64,000 bases of DNA, taken from positions 744,001-808,000 of the forward strand of contig CALOGB020000056.1 in assembly GCA_942636505.2 (NCBI GenBank), given 5' to 3'. This document shows, one piece after another, positions 1 through 9,060 of this stretch (within the stretch, counting starts at the first letter, position 1; every line of letters begins with the position of its first letter). This DNA is from an uncultured bacterium (GTDB lineage: Bacteria > Pseudomonadota > Alphaproteobacteria > Sphingomonadales > Sphingomonadaceae). The notes under the pieces are model-generated. The model made no database searches, was not told the DNA's origin, and was given only the letters and a program-made list of their open reading frames with translations. A program made the position numbers and the translations under genes.

Positions 1-1
1 G

Positions 2-19
2 CTCCGTCGAAAACGATGA
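2..19 (+). CDS. 3' end of an upstream gene, probably polyphosphate kinase (partial)
   Basis: Only the last five codons are inside the window, reading L-R-R-K-R and then TGA. The TGA overlaps the ATG of ppx as ATGA, which suggests translational coupling. In many proteobacteria ppk sits directly upstream of ppx, so this is probably the PPK C-terminus. The identity is inferred from context only, because five residues cannot identify a family. Confidence 0.4.
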   Translation, partial: LRRKR

Positions 20-1527
20 GCGTCACCAATATCCTGTTCGGCAATTCCCCGCCCAAGGCCGAGACCGACGATCACCCGCGTACGGGGATCATCGATATCG
101 GCTCGAACTCGATCCGTCTGGTGGTGTACCAGGGGCCGCCGCGGCTCCCCGCGATCCGGTTCAATGAGAAAGTCTTGGCAGGGCTCGGGCGTGGGCTAGC
201 CGCTACCGGCGCGATCGAGAAGTCGGCTCTCAAGACGGCACGCGTCGCGCTGGCGCGGTTCGCGGCGGTGGCGAAGGAAATGGAATGCTCAACGCTCCGC
301 ACGGTCGCAACGGCGGCAGTACGCGATGCGAAGAACGGCGGCGAACTCATTGCCGCGGCTGAACAACTCGGCCTGACCGTCGAGACGCTGTCGGGCGAGC
401 AGGAAGCCAGCGCGGCGGGTTATGGTGTCCTCTCCGCGATCCCCGAAGCGGACGGCATCGTCGGCGATCTCGGCGGCGGCAGTCTCGAACTCGTCCGCGT
501 CCGCCGTGGCAAGATCGAGGACCGCGTCTCGTTCCCGCTCGGCGTCCTGCGGATCGGACCGATTCGAGCGAAGCGCGGCAAGGTGCTCGCCCGCTACGTG
601 GCGCGCTTAGTGCGCGAGGCCGGCTGGACCGCGAAGGGGCAGGGGCTTCCGCTCTATCTAGTCGGCGGATCGTGGCGCGCACTGGCACGGCTCGACATGG
701 AACTGTCGGACTATCCGCTGCCGATCATCCACCAATATTCGATGACCGCGGCGACGATTACCCGCCTCAGCCGGACGATACCGCAGCTCTCCAAGCCGCG
801 CCTGAAGGCGATTCCGGGGCTATCGTCGGGCCGCACGGCAACGCTCGCCGACGCCGCGGCATTGCTCGGCGTGCTGATGCGCCAGCTTGGCAGCCGGACG
901 ACGATCGTATCCGCCTACGGCCTGCGCGAAGGCCTTCTCTACGAAGACCTGAAGCCCGCAGACCGAACGCTCGATCCGCTGATCGTCGCAGCACGCGAAG
1001 AGGGTCGCCTGCTCGGCCGCTTCCCCGAGCACGGTGATCTCCTCGACCGCTGGATAGCACCGCTGTTCACCACCGAGCCGCCCGCAATGGCCCGTATCCG
1101 CCACACGGCATGCCTCCTTGCCGACGTAGGCTGGCGCGCCAACCCCGAGTTCCGCGCCGAACGCGGCGTCGAGGTCGCGTTGCACGGCAACTGGGTCGCG
1201 ATCGACGCACCGGGCCGCGGGATGCTGGCGCAGGCGCTCTACACGAGCCTAGGCGGCGATCTGGCGGCGGCAGACCCCGTAGGGCGGCTGGCGACGCCTC
1301 CCGCGCTGAAGAGCGCTACGGCCTGGGGCATGGCGATGCGACTAGGCCAGAGGATGAGCGGCGGTCTAGCCGGACCGCTGAAGCGCTCGCAACTCGCGGA
1401 CGATGGCGTATCGCTCACGTTGACGCTGCGTTCGGACGATCGTGGACTGTACGGCGAGGCGGTCGAGCGTCGCCATACCGCTCTGGCAACCGCGTTAGGT
1501 CGCAAACCCCTACTCGCTATAACTTAG
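16..1527 (+). CDS. ppx: Exopolyphosphatase (Ppx/GppA family)
   Basis: The 503-residue protein has the ASKHA-fold signatures of Ppx/GppA phosphatases: an N-terminal phosphate-binding loop with D27-I-G-S-N-S around residues 27-32, and a second glycine-rich loop G-D-L-G-G-G near residue 151. The family removes terminal phosphate from polyphosphate, or from pppGpp in the GppA branch. The length and the C-terminal helical region fit Ppx of alphaproteobacteria. The start ATG overlaps the stop of an upstream frame (ATGA), so it is probably the second gene of a ppk-ppx pair. The stop lies inside the left arm of a palindrome shared with the convergent gene. Ppx rather than GppA is favoured by context, but the sequence alone does not settle it. 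Confidence 0.93.
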   Translation: MSVTNILFGNSPPKAETDDHPRTGIIDIGSNSIRLVVYQGPPRLPAIRFNEKVLAGLGRGLAATGAIEKSALKTARVALARFAAVAKEMECSTLRTVATAAVRDAKNGGELIAAAEQLGLTVETLSGEQEASAAGYGVLSAIPEADGIVGDLGGGSLELVRVRRGKIEDRVSFPLGVLRIGPIRAKRGKVLARYVARLVREAGWTAKGQGLPLYLVGGSWRALARLDMELSDYPLPIIHQYSMTAATITRLSRTIPQLSKPRLKAIPGLSSGRTATLADAAALLGVLMRQLGSRTTIVSAYGLREGLLYEDLKPADRTLDPLIVAAREEGRLLGRFPEHGDLLDRWIAPLFTTEPPAMARIRHTACLLADVGWRANPEFRAERGVEVALHGNWVAIDAPGRGMLAQALYTSLGGDLAAADPVGRLATPPALKSATAWGMAMRLGQRMSGGLAGPLKRSQLADDGVSLTLTLRSDDRGLYGEAVERRHTALATALGRKPLLAIT

Positions 1528-1559
1528 CTCCACCCCTTGCAGGGGAGGAGCTAAGTTAT
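1519..1559. terminator. Bidirectional hairpin between two convergent genes
   Basis: A perfect 13-bp inverted repeat (1519-1531 and 1547-1559) continues into a 4-bp CCCC/GGGG stem (1533-1536 and 1542-1545) around a 5-nt loop. The ppx stop codon lies in the left arm, and the last arm base is the first base of the opposing gene's stop triplet. There is no long T-tract, so Rho-independent termination is inferred. It could instead be a short dispersed palindrome. Confidence 0.6.
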
Positions 1560-1855
1560 CAGGCGCAGGTAAAGCGTTCGATCCGACCCTTTGCATCGAC
1601 ATAGACGTTCAGCCGGTCAGGCCGAAAATCCATCGTCACGGCCGTGTTCGGCGCGATCCAGCGGAGCGTGCGTGCGCCCGACCGCGTCTGCATCACGTCG
1701 GCCCGAGCATCGCTAGCCCGCTTGCCGACCAGATCGCCCAGCGAGTCGGCATTGCAGGCGGCCGCGATCGGCGAAGCGGCGGGCGTCTCGCCGCGCATCT
1801 CCACCGGCGTACACGCTGCCGAGGCCAACAAGGCTGCGACCAGAACGATCCTCAT
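1559..1855 (-). CDS. Peptidase inhibitor I78-type lipoprotein
   Basis: The 98-residue protein begins with a lipoprotein signal (M-R-I-V-L-V-A-A-L-L-A-S-A-A-C, lipobox S-A-A-C). Its C-terminal half has the shape of the small I78 peptidase-inhibitor family: a L-V-G-K segment, an R-x-L-R-W-I core, then D-x-R-x-x-R-L-N and a final Cys. It is probably exported and anchored in the envelope; the protease target is unknown. I chose the ATG at 1855, not the longer frame to 1963, because it starts the signal peptide and forms an ATGA overlap with the rnd stop, implying coupling to rnd. Confidence 0.75.
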   Translation of the reverse strand: MRIVLVAALLASAACTPVEMRGETPAASPIAAACNADSLGDLVGKRASDARADVMQTRSGARTLRWIAPNTAVTMDFRPDRLNVYVDAKGRIERFTCA

Positions 1856-3027
1856 GCGGCATCCTCCGTACGTGTCATCTTGAGCTTCCCGCCGATGACC
1901 GCAAACGCCAGTCGTCCCTCGACCAGATCGAGCGCATCGCGTCCGAACTGATCGAACCGCCAACCCTCGAGCATCGGCAGCCCAGTCCGCACGCCCGCCG
2001 CCAAAGCCTCGAGTTCATCGGTCCGCGCGAGCAATTTCGATGCGACATCAATGTCTCGCGAGCGGATCTTGAGCAACAGCTTGAGGAGATCCGCGACCAG
2101 CGACCCTTCCTTGCCGAGCCCTGGCTTACGATCGTCGCGTGGCGGCAGTTCGTCGTCGCCAAGCGGCTGCGCGCCCTCGATCGCCGCCATCAAGCGACCA
2201 CCGATGTCGTTGCCGGCCCAAGTCGCCGAAAGCCCACGCACCCTTGCCAAGTCCGCCTGCTTCTTGGGCGGATGCCCTGCCATGTCACCCAGCGTCTCGT
2301 CCTTGACGATCCGCCCGCGCGGCAGATCCTTCGCTTGCGCCTCCAGTTCACGCCAGCGCGCGAGCGCCTTTAACCGCCCCAGCACGTCGGGCTTGCGCCC
2401 GGAAATCCGCACGCGTTTCCACGCCAGATCAGGATCGTTCGCATAATTGGCGATATCGCCGAGCCGCTCCATCTCCTGATCGAGCCACACGCCGCGCCCG
2501 GTCTTGCGCAACCGCTCCAGCATCTTCGGGAAGATCTTCGAGAGATGCGTGACATCGCCGATCGCATATTCGATCTGTCGCGCGTCGAGCGGCCGGCGCG
2601 CCCAGTCGGTAAACCTCGCACCCTTGTCGACCGCGATGCCGAGCCAGCTGTCGACCAGGTTTGAATAGCCGATCTGCTCGCCCTGGCCGAGCGCCATCGC
2701 TGCGACCTGCGTGTCGAACAGCGGGAAAGGCGTCTTACCGGTAAGGTTGTAGACGATCTCGATGTCCTGCCCGCCGGCATGAACCACCTTCAGCACGTCG
2801 TGATTCTCGACGAGCAGGTCGAGCAGGGGCTTGAGGTCGATCCCCGGGGCCATCGGGTCGATCGCCGCGGCTTCCTTGTCGTCGGCGATCTGGATCAGGC
2901 AGAGTTCCGGGTAATAGGTGCTCTCGCGCATGAATTCGGTGTCGACGCACACATAGTCGGCGTCGGCCATGCGCGCGCACAGATTGGCGAGCGTGGCGCT
3001 GTCGGAGATAAGCGGGTGGATATGCAT
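1852..3027 (-). CDS. rnd: Ribonuclease D
   Basis: The 391-residue protein is a DEDD-superfamily 3'-5' exoribonuclease. The first exonuclease motif is D29-T-E31-F-M-R-E, the second contains G-Q-D-I-E-I-V-Y-N, and the third is Y-x-x-x-D in the segment Y-A-I-G-D-V. An HRDC-type helical domain follows at roughly residues 205-290. RNase D trims the 3' ends of tRNA precursors and other structured RNAs. The length matches the family. It is divergent from aspS across about 90 bp, which must hold both promoters, and its stop overlaps the start of the downstream lipoprotein gene. Confidence 0.95.
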   Translation of the reverse strand: MHIHPLISDSATLANLCARMADADYVCVDTEFMRESTYYPELCLIQIADDKEAAAIDPMAPGIDLKPLLDLLVENHDVLKVVHAGGQDIEIVYNLTGKTPFPLFDTQVAAMALGQGEQIGYSNLVDSWLGIAVDKGARFTDWARRPLDARQIEYAIGDVTHLSKIFPKMLERLRKTGRGVWLDQEMERLGDIANYANDPDLAWKRVRISGRKPDVLGRLKALARWRELEAQAKDLPRGRIVKDETLGDMAGHPPKKQADLARVRGLSATWAGNDIGGRLMAAIEGAQPLGDDELPPRDDRKPGLGKEGSLVADLLKLLLKIRSRDIDVASKLLARTDELEALAAGVRTGLPMLEGWRFDQFGRDALDLVEGRLAFAVIGGKLKMTRTEDAA

Positions 3028-3118
3028 GAGGTTTCCATAGCGAGGGTCGCCGAGGTTGACAAAGGCGGGTGATGAAGGGAAGCGCGGACCACCTGTTTAT
3101 CGTCCGAGAAGACCCATC

Positions 3119-4942
3119 ATGCACGCCTATCGCACCCACAACTGCGCCGCCCTCCGCCCCGAACAGGTCGGCGAAGAGGTCCGCGTCTCCGGCTGGGTCC
3201 ACAAGAAGCGCGATCACGGCGACCTCGTCTTCATCGATCTGCGCGATCACTACGGCATCACGCAGATCGTCACCGACGTCAGCGGCCCGGTCTTCAAGGT
3301 CATAGAGGGACTTAAGAGCGAAAGCGTGGTGACGATCACCGGCAAGGTCACCGCACGTGCGCCGGAAGCCGTGAACCCGAACCTGCCGACCGGCGGGATC
3401 GAGATCCGCGCGACCGCCGCGACCGTCCAGTCGATGGCCGGCGAGCTGCCGATGCCGGTCGCGGGCGAGGCCGAGTATCCCGAGGATATCCGCCTGCGCT
3501 ATCGCTATCTCGACCTGCGTCGCGAACGGTTGCACGCGAACATCATGCTCCGCAGCCAAGTGATCACGTCGCTGCGCAACCGGATGAATTCGCAAGGGTT
3601 CACCGAATTCCAGACGCCGATCCTGACCGCGTCGTCGCCTGAGGGCGCGCGCGATTACCTGGTGCCGAGCCGCGTCCATCCGGGCAAGTTCTACGCGCTG
3701 CCGCAGGCGCCGCAGATGTTCAAGCAGCTGCTGATGGTCGCCGGCTTCGACCGCTATTTCCAGATCGCACCCTGCTTCCGCGACGAAGACGCGCGCGCCG
3801 ATCGTTCACCGGGCGAGTTCTACCAGCTCGATTTCGAGATGAGCTTCGTCACGCAGGACGACGTGTTCAATGCGATCGAGCCCGTCCTCCACGGCGTGTT
3901 CGAGGAATTCGCCGACTGGCAGGGCAAGGGTCGCCAGGTTTCGGCATTGCCGTTCAAGCGCATCCCCTACCGCGAATCGATGCTGAAGTACGGCAGCGAC
4001 AAGCCCGACCTGCGCAACCCGATCCTGATCCACGACGTCGGCCATCACTTCGTCGACTCGGGCTTCGGCTTGTTCGCGGGGATCGTCGCCGGCGGTGACG
4101 TGGTCCGCGCGATCCCCGCGCCGAACACCGCCGACAAGAGCCGCAAATTCTTCACCGACATGAACGACTGGGCGCGCGCCGAGGGTCATGCCGGGCTCGG
4201 CTACATCACGCAGAAGAACGGTGAGCTCGGCGGCCCGATCGCCAAGAACCACGGCGAGGAAGCCACGCGGAAGCTGATCGCCGAGATGGGTCTCGGTCCG
4301 AACGACGGCATCTTCTTCGCCGCTGGCAAGGAGCTGCCCGCGTCGAAGCTTGCTGGCGCAGCGCGGGCGCGGATCGGTGCAGATCTCGGCCTGATCGACG
4401 AGAACCGCTTCGAGTTCTGCTGGATCGTCGACTTCCCGATGTTCGAATATGACGAGGACGCCAAGAAGGTCGATTTCAGCCACAACCCGTTCTCGATGCC
4501 GCAGGGCGAGATGGACGCGCTGGAGAACAAGGACCCGCTCGATATCCTCGCCTATCAGTACGATATCGTCTGTAACGGCGTCGAGCTGTCGTCGGGCGCG
4601 ATCCGGAACCATCGTCCCGAGATCATGTACAAGGCCTTCGAGATCGCCGGCTACACGCAGGCGGACGTCGACACGAACTTCGCGGGCATGATCAACGCGT
4701 TCAAGGTCGGTGCGCCGCCGCATGGCGGTTCGGCACCGGGGATCGACCGGATGGTGATGCTGCTCGCGGGCGAGCCGAACATTCGCGAGGTCGTGCTGTT
4801 CCCCATGAACCAGAAGGCCGAGGACCTGATGATGGGCGCGCCGAGCCCGGTCAGCGCCAAGCAGTTGAAGGAACTCAATATCCGCCTGACGGTCGATGGC
4901 CCCAAGGACGCGACGAAAATGGTCGCGCCGAACGCGGGGTGA
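3119..4942 (+). CDS. aspS: Aspartyl-tRNA synthetase (probably Asp/Asn non-discriminating)
   Basis: The 607-residue bacterial-type class II synthetase has an N-terminal OB anticodon-binding domain (about 1-110), motif 2 around [11 protein letters not shown], a bacterial GAD insertion in the middle, and a C-terminal motif 3 with G-I-D-R. I placed the start at the ATG at 3119; the upstream 21 codons in frame look like leader sequence. In the anticodon domain the segment K-K-R-D-H33-G-D carries His where discriminating enzymes such as E. coli usually have Leu. From memory this His marks non-discriminating AspRS, which also charges tRNA-Asn and relies on GatCAB. Confidence 0.96.
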   Translation: MHAYRTHNCAALRPEQVGEEVRVSGWVHKKRDHGDLVFIDLRDHYGITQIVTDVSGPVFKVIEGLKSESVVTITGKVTARAPEAVNPNLPTGGIEIRATAATVQSMAGELPMPVAGEAEYPEDIRLRYRYLDLRRERLHANIMLRSQVITSLRNRMNSQGFTEFQTPILTASSPEGARDYLVPSRVHPGKFYALPQAPQMFKQLLMVAGFDRYFQIAPCFRDEDARADRSPGEFYQLDFEMSFVTQDDVFNAIEPVLHGVFEEFADWQGKGRQVSALPFKRIPYRESMLKYGSDKPDLRNPILIHDVGHHFVDSGFGLFAGIVAGGDVVRAIPAPNTADKSRKFFTDMNDWARAEGHAGLGYITQKNGELGGPIAKNHGEEATRKLIAEMGLGPNDGIFFAAGKELPASKLAGAARARIGADLGLIDENRFEFCWIVDFPMFEYDEDAKKVDFSHNPFSMPQGEMDALENKDPLDILAYQYDIVCNGVELSSGAIRNHRPEIMYKAFEIAGYTQADVDTNFAGMINAFKVGAPPHGGSAPGIDRMVMLLAGEPNIREVVLFPMNQKAEDLMMGAPSPVSAKQLKELNIRLTVDGPKDATKMVAPNAG

Positions 4943-4952
4943 CGTCTCTCTG

Positions 4953-5093
4953 TCCCTCGCCCCTACGGGGAGAGGGAAGGAGGAGCCGCTTGGTGACGGG
5001 AGGGTGAGGGGAGGTTGGTGTGCGCTAATTTCCCCTCACCCTCCCACCCGCAAGCGCGGGCGGGCCCCGCCCTCTCCCCGACGGGGCGAGGGA
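4953..5093. repeat. Nested palindromic intergenic repeat
   Basis: Between aspS and the permease gene lies a roughly 140-bp nested inverted repeat. The outer arms, 4953-4974 and 5072-5093, pair at about 20 of 22 positions. The inner arms, 4998-5012 and 5031-5045, are perfect 15-mers. G/C-rich motifs of this kind with CCCTCACC and CTCTCCCC cores are typical of REP-like elements scattered in sphingomonad genomes. It could also terminate aspS transcription. Confidence 0.75.
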
Positions 5094-5158
5094 AATACGT
5101 CCCTCGCTTCCTCAACCCCCTCAACCATGCAAATACCTCTGCACGATAAGGGGTTGGC

Positions 5159-6559
5159 ATGCGCGACGATGAGATGACACCGCCGCCAAGCCTCGTCCGC
5201 AGCCTCGGCGTGACGGGCGTTCTGTTCCTGACCCTCTCCGTCGCGACCCCCGCATCGTCGGTGTTCGTCATCGTCCCCGGCATGCTCCAGGTCGCCGGCA
5301 CCGGCGCAGTCTGGGCAACGCTGATCGCCGGGCTCGTCTGCGTCGCGACTGCGTTCGTCTATGCCGAACTCTCCTCTGCATGGCCGGTAGCGGGCGGCGA
5401 GTATGTCGCGGTCGCGCACACGCTCGGGCCGATGGCGGGGTTCGTCATGCTCGGCGTCAACGTCTTCAACAACCTGCTCTTCCCCCCGGTCGCAGGACTC
5501 GGCGTCAGTGCGGTGCTGGGCACGCTGGTCCCCGGCCTGCCGCAGATCCCGGTCGCGATTGCCGTGGTCGCAGGGTCGACGCTCGTCGCGATCCTCCAGA
5601 TTCGCGTCAACGCCTGGCTCACCGGACTCTTCCTGCTGGTCGAGACGCTGGCGATCGGCGCGGTCGTCTGGCTCGGGTTCGCCGATACCGTCCGCCCGAT
5701 CGGCGACCTCCTGCTCCACCCGGTAATGCCGCAAGGGGCCAATCTCGTCCCCGCATCCGCAGCATCGATCGGCCTCGCCACCTCGATCGCGATCTTCGCG
5801 CTCAACGGCTACGGCGCGGCGGTCTACTTCGGCGAGGAGATGCTGGACGCCCCGAGGCTGATCGCGCGCGCGATCATGGCGTCGCTCGCGCTGACGTTGC
5901 TGTTCGAGGGTATCCCGATCGTCGCGGTCCTCGTCGGAACGCCGGATATTCACGCCACGCTCACCGCCGACGACCCGTTCGGCCTGCTCGTCGCCCTGCG
6001 CAGCGGCACCACGATGGCAAACTGGATCTCGATCGGCGTGGTCGTCGCGATCGTCAACGCGGTGATCGCCTGCATCCTTGCCTGCGCGCGCTTCTTCTAC
6101 GGCACCGCGCGCGACGGGTCCTGGGGCCGGCCGCTCGACCGGTGGATGACGCAAGTCCACCCGAAGTTCCGGTCGCCCTGGGTCGGCACGCTGCTGGTCG
6201 GCGGGTTCGGGATCGTCGCCTGCTTCCTGCCGCTCCAGTTGCTGCTCGTGCTCAGCGGCACCGGCCTCGTCGCGATCTACGCGGGCATCTGCGTCGCGGC
6301 GATGGTCGGCAGGCGTACGGGCAAGACCGCGCACGCCCCCTACCAGATGCCGTTCTACCCGCTCGCGCCGGTCGTGACGCTGCTCGCGCTTGGCTATGTC
6401 TGCTGGACGAGTTGGCTCGATCTGGACGAGGGGCGCCCCGGTCTGATCATGACGGGCGCGCAGATCCTGCTGTCGATCGCCTATTATTGGTTCATCCTGC
6501 GCCGACGGGGCGCCTGGAACGTTCAGATCCCGACCCTTGCGACGGAGTGCGATGCATGA
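5159..6559 (+). CDS. APC-superfamily amino acid/polyamine permease
   Basis: The 466-residue protein is almost entirely hydrophobic, with about 12 predicted transmembrane segments and the LeuT-fold features of the APC family: an unwound first helix with T-P-A-S-S-V and a conserved A-E-L-S-S-A-W-P-V-A-G-G-E-Y segment near residues 70-85. It should be an inner-membrane importer or exchanger of amino acids or polyamines; the substrate cannot be read from the sequence. Its stop overlaps the start of the PPK2 gene (ATGA), so the two are translated together. An ATG five codons into the frame is an alternative start. Confidence 0.85.
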   Translation: MRDDEMTPPPSLVRSLGVTGVLFLTLSVATPASSVFVIVPGMLQVAGTGAVWATLIAGLVCVATAFVYAELSSAWPVAGGEYVAVAHTLGPMAGFVMLGVNVFNNLLFPPVAGLGVSAVLGTLVPGLPQIPVAIAVVAGSTLVAILQIRVNAWLTGLFLLVETLAIGAVVWLGFADTVRPIGDLLLHPVMPQGANLVPASAASIGLATSIAIFALNGYGAAVYFGEEMLDAPRLIARAIMASLALTLLFEGIPIVAVLVGTPDIHATLTADDPFGLLVALRSGTTMANWISIGVVVAIVNAVIACILACARFFYGTARDGSWGRPLDRWMTQVHPKFRSPWVGTLLVGGFGIVACFLPLQLLLVLSGTGLVAIYAGICVAAMVGRRTGKTAHAPYQMPFYPLAPVVTLLALGYVCWTSWLDLDEGRPGLIMTGAQILLSIAYYWFILRRRGAWNVQIPTLATECDA

Positions 6560-7332
6560 CGATACACCTGGCCGACTACGAAGACGGCGACGAATACGAC
6601 GGCAAGTACAAGCACGACCTTGCTGCGCTGCAAAAGCGCCTCGAGCATATCCAGGTCGCGCACATCGTCGGCGGTACGCGCGCGATCGTGATGTTCGAAG
6701 GCTGGGACGCGGCAGGGAAGGGCGGCATCATTCAGCGTCTCTCCGCCGAATGGGACCCGCGCAACTACAAGGTCTGGCCGATCTCGGCGCCGACCGCGGA
6801 CGAGAAGGCGCATCATTTCCTCTGGCGCTTCTGGAACCGGTTGCCCGCCAACGGCAACATCGCGGTGTTCGACCGCAGCTGGTACGGCCGTGTCCTCGTC
6901 GAGCGCGTCGAGGGGTTCGCCAGCGAGACCGAATGGCGCCACGGCTATGACGAGATCAACGCGTTCGAGGCGCAGCAGGTCGAGAGCGGGACTACGCTGA
7001 TCAAGCTGTTCATCCACACCACGCAGAAGGAACAGGACCGGCGCTTGGAAGCGCGGCTCGACGATCCGTGGAAGCATTGGAAGACCGGGCTCGACGATTT
7101 CCACAACCGATCGCGGCGCGACGAGTATCTGGAGGCGATGGCCGAGATGTTCGCGCGCACCGACACCGCGACCGCGCCGTGGACCGTCATCGACGGCAAC
7201 GACAAGAAGGCGGCCCGGATCGCAGCGCTGACGCTGATCGCGGACCGCCTCGAAGCCGGCGTATCGATGGTGCCGCCACCACTCGACCCGAAGGTCAAGA
7301 AGGTGGCGGAGAAGGCGTTAGGCCTTCGCTGA
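6556..7332 (+). CDS. ppk2: Polyphosphate kinase 2 family protein
   Basis: The 258-residue protein is a short single-domain PPK2. It has Walker A G49-W-D-A-A-G-K-G-G57 and the Walker B/lid region F-D106-R-S-W-Y-G-R112. The family transfers phosphate between polyphosphate and nucleotides (class I ADP or GDP, class II AMP, class III both); the class cannot be fixed by eye. I placed the start at the ATG at 6556, in ATGA overlap with the permease stop; the longer open frame upstream is antisense-like Arg-rich sequence inside the permease gene. Its 3' end overlaps the convergent carbonic anhydrase gene by 15 bp. Confidence 0.93.
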   Translation: MTIHLADYEDGDEYDGKYKHDLAALQKRLEHIQVAHIVGGTRAIVMFEGWDAAGKGGIIQRLSAEWDPRNYKVWPISAPTADEKAHHFLWRFWNRLPANGNIAVFDRSWYGRVLVERVEGFASETEWRHGYDEINAFEAQQVESGTTLIKLFIHTTQKEQDRRLEARLDDPWKHWKTGLDDFHNRSRRDEYLEAMAEMFARTDTATAPWTVIDGNDKKAARIAALTLIADRLEAGVSMVPPPLDPKVKKVAEKALGLR

Positions 7333-7980
7333 CTTGGCTTCTGTCGAAGCTGCCTGGATGAACTCGTCATCCTCGTTGAGCAGCAGCATCTGGCCCTTGT
7401 CGATACCGAAATAGGCGCCGCGAAGGGCCAGCGTGCCGGCGGCTTCTGCCTCGGTCACGAATGGGAACGTCCGTAGGTTGGCAATCGACGTACGGACGGA
7501 CTCGAGTTCCATCTCGCGGCCGGCCTCGGCACCCTCGCCGAATTTCGCGATGACCTTCTCGCGTGCGCCATCGAGCAGGCTGACCCAGTCGGACACGAAG
7601 CCACCTTCACCAGGCTTTGCGTCGGCAAAGGCTTGGCTCAGCGCCGCCTTACAGCCACCGCATTTCTCGTGGCCGAGCACGACGATCTCTTCAACCTTCA
7701 GCTGGGTAACGGCGAACTCGATTGCGGCCGAGACGCCGTGATGGCCACCACCGGTCTCGAAAGGCGGTACGAGGTTGGCGACGTTGCGGACGACGAACAC
7801 TTCGCCGGGCAGCGTATCGAAAATCTGCGCGGGTTCGACGCGGCTGTCGGAGCACGCGATGATCATCACCTTGGGGCTCTGGCCGTCCTGCAGCTCCTTC
7901 CAGCGCTCGCGCTGCTCCTCCCAGGGGCCGTCCTTGAAGCGGTGGTAGCCTTCGATCATTTCCGGAAAGTGAGTTGGCAC
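7318..7980 (-). CDS. can: Beta-class carbonic anhydrase
   Basis: The 220-residue protein interconverts CO2 and bicarbonate in the cytoplasm. It has the beta-CA zinc ligands and catalytic dyad: C43-S-D45-S-R47, then G-H104-E-K-C107-G-G-C. The length is normal for bacterial beta-CA. The start is GTG at 7980, preceded by GGAAGG six bases upstream; an ATG seven codons downstream is a weaker alternative. A short inverted repeat (AACATGA...TCATGTT, 8010-8031) lies in the 153-bp gap shared with divergent lipA and could be a regulatory site, though I do not recognise it. Confidence 0.95.
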   Translation of the reverse strand: MPTHFPEMIEGYHRFKDGPWEEQRERWKELQDGQSPKVMIIACSDSRVEPAQIFDTLPGEVFVVRNVANLVPPFETGGGHHGVSAAIEFAVTQLKVEEIVVLGHEKCGGCKAALSQAFADAKPGEGGFVSDWVSLLDGAREKVIAKFGEGAEAGREMELESVRTSIANLRTFPFVTEAEAAGTLALRGAYFGIDKGQMLLLNEDDEFIQAASTEAKSAKA

Positions 7981-8133
7981 AGATAGCCTTCCATATCAGT
8001 TTGCGATGCAACATGAAAAACTTGTCATGTTGAAACTGGTTCCATGATTTTATCCGGTTCGTCCGATGGTTCCAACCCGCAGACATAGCCCGCCGCCATT
8101 GTCTCAGCGGCGGGGCGGGGCTATCTGGCGTGC

Positions 8134-9060
8134 ATGAACGACATGACCCCGATGGTTGCACCGGTCCGTGCGCGCAAGCCCGACTGGATCCGCGTCAAGG
8201 CGCCGACCTCCGCTGGCTTCGCTAACACGCGTGAGCTCATGCGGTCCAAAAGCCTTACCACCGTGTGCGAAGAGGCGGCCTGCCCGAACATCGGCGAGTG
8301 CTGGTCGAAGAAGCATGCGACGGTCATGATCCTCGGCGACACCTGCACGCGGGCGTGCGCGTTCTGCAACGTCAAGACCGGCATGCCGCGCGCGGTGGAT
8401 CGGATGGAGCCGCAGAACGTCGCCGATGCGGCCGCGCAGATGGGGCTCAACCACATCGTCATCACCTCGGTCGATCGTGATGACCTCCCCGATGGCGGTG
8501 CGTCGCAGTTCGTGAAGGTGATCCAGGCGATCCGCGCGTCGAACCCCACGACGACGATCGAGATCCTCACGCCGGACTTCCGCAACAAGGCGCAGGCCGC
8601 GATCGAGTCGATCGTCGAGGCGCGTCCCGACGTATATAATCATAACCTCGAGACCGTGCCGAGGCTCTACCCGACGATCCGCCCAGGTGCGCGCTACTAC
8701 GCGTCGCTGCGGCTGCTTGAGAGCGTCAAGCGCCACGATCCGTCGATCTTCACCAAGTCGGGCGTGATGCTCGGGCTCGGCGAAGAGCGTCTGGAGATCC
8801 ATCAGGTGATGGACGACATGCGCTGTGCCGACATCGATTTCCTGACGATGGGGCAGTATCTCCAACCGACGCCCCGCCATGCCAAGGTCGCCGAGTTCGT
8901 GCCGCCCAAGGCGTTCGACGCCTATGCCTCGATCGCGCGTGCGAAGGGCTTCCTGCTGGTCGCGTCGTCGCCGCTGACCCGGTCGAGCTATCACGCGGGT
9001 GACGATTTCGAACGGTTGCGTGCGAACCGCGATGCCAAGCTGGGCGTCGCGCGCATCTGA
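8134..9060 (+). CDS. lipA: Lipoyl synthase
   Basis: The 308-residue radical-SAM enzyme inserts two sulfurs into octanoyl groups on lipoyl domains. All six cluster cysteines are visible: C45, C50 and C56 for the auxiliary 4Fe-4S cluster, and C71-T-R-A-C75-A-F-C78 for the radical-SAM cluster. The family's conserved C-terminal [10 protein letters not shown] segment is also present. Its TGA overlaps the ATG of the next gene by one base (TGATG), so lipA and the COQ10-like gene form one unit. Confidence 0.97.
   Translation: MNDMTPMVAPVRARKPDWIRVKAPTSAGFANTRELMRSKSLTTVCEEAACPNIGECWSKKHATVMILGDTCTRACAFCNVKTGMPRAVDRMEPQNVADAAAQMGLNHIVITSVDRDDLPDGGASQFVKVIQAIRASNPTTTIEILTPDFRNKAQAAIESIVEARPDVYNHNLETVPRLYPTIRPGARYYASLRLLESVKRHDPSIFTKSGVMLGLGEERLEIHQVMDDMRCADIDFLTMGQYLQPTPRHAKVAEFVPPKAFDAYASIARAKGFLLVASSPLTRSSYHAGDDFERLRANRDAKLGVARI

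Noticed and set aside
3806..4723. 305-codon minus-strand frame
   Set aside because: It is antisense to aspS with no recognisable domain.
5036..6334. 432-codon open frame on the minus strand
   Set aside because: It is antisense to the APC permease; the product is almost only Asp, Arg, Glu and Ala, as expected from a high-GC shadow frame.
8010..8031. Inverted repeat between carbonic anhydrase and lipA genes as a known regulator site
   Set aside because: The 7-bp arms are clear, but the sequence matches no operator I know, so it is only mentioned and not called.
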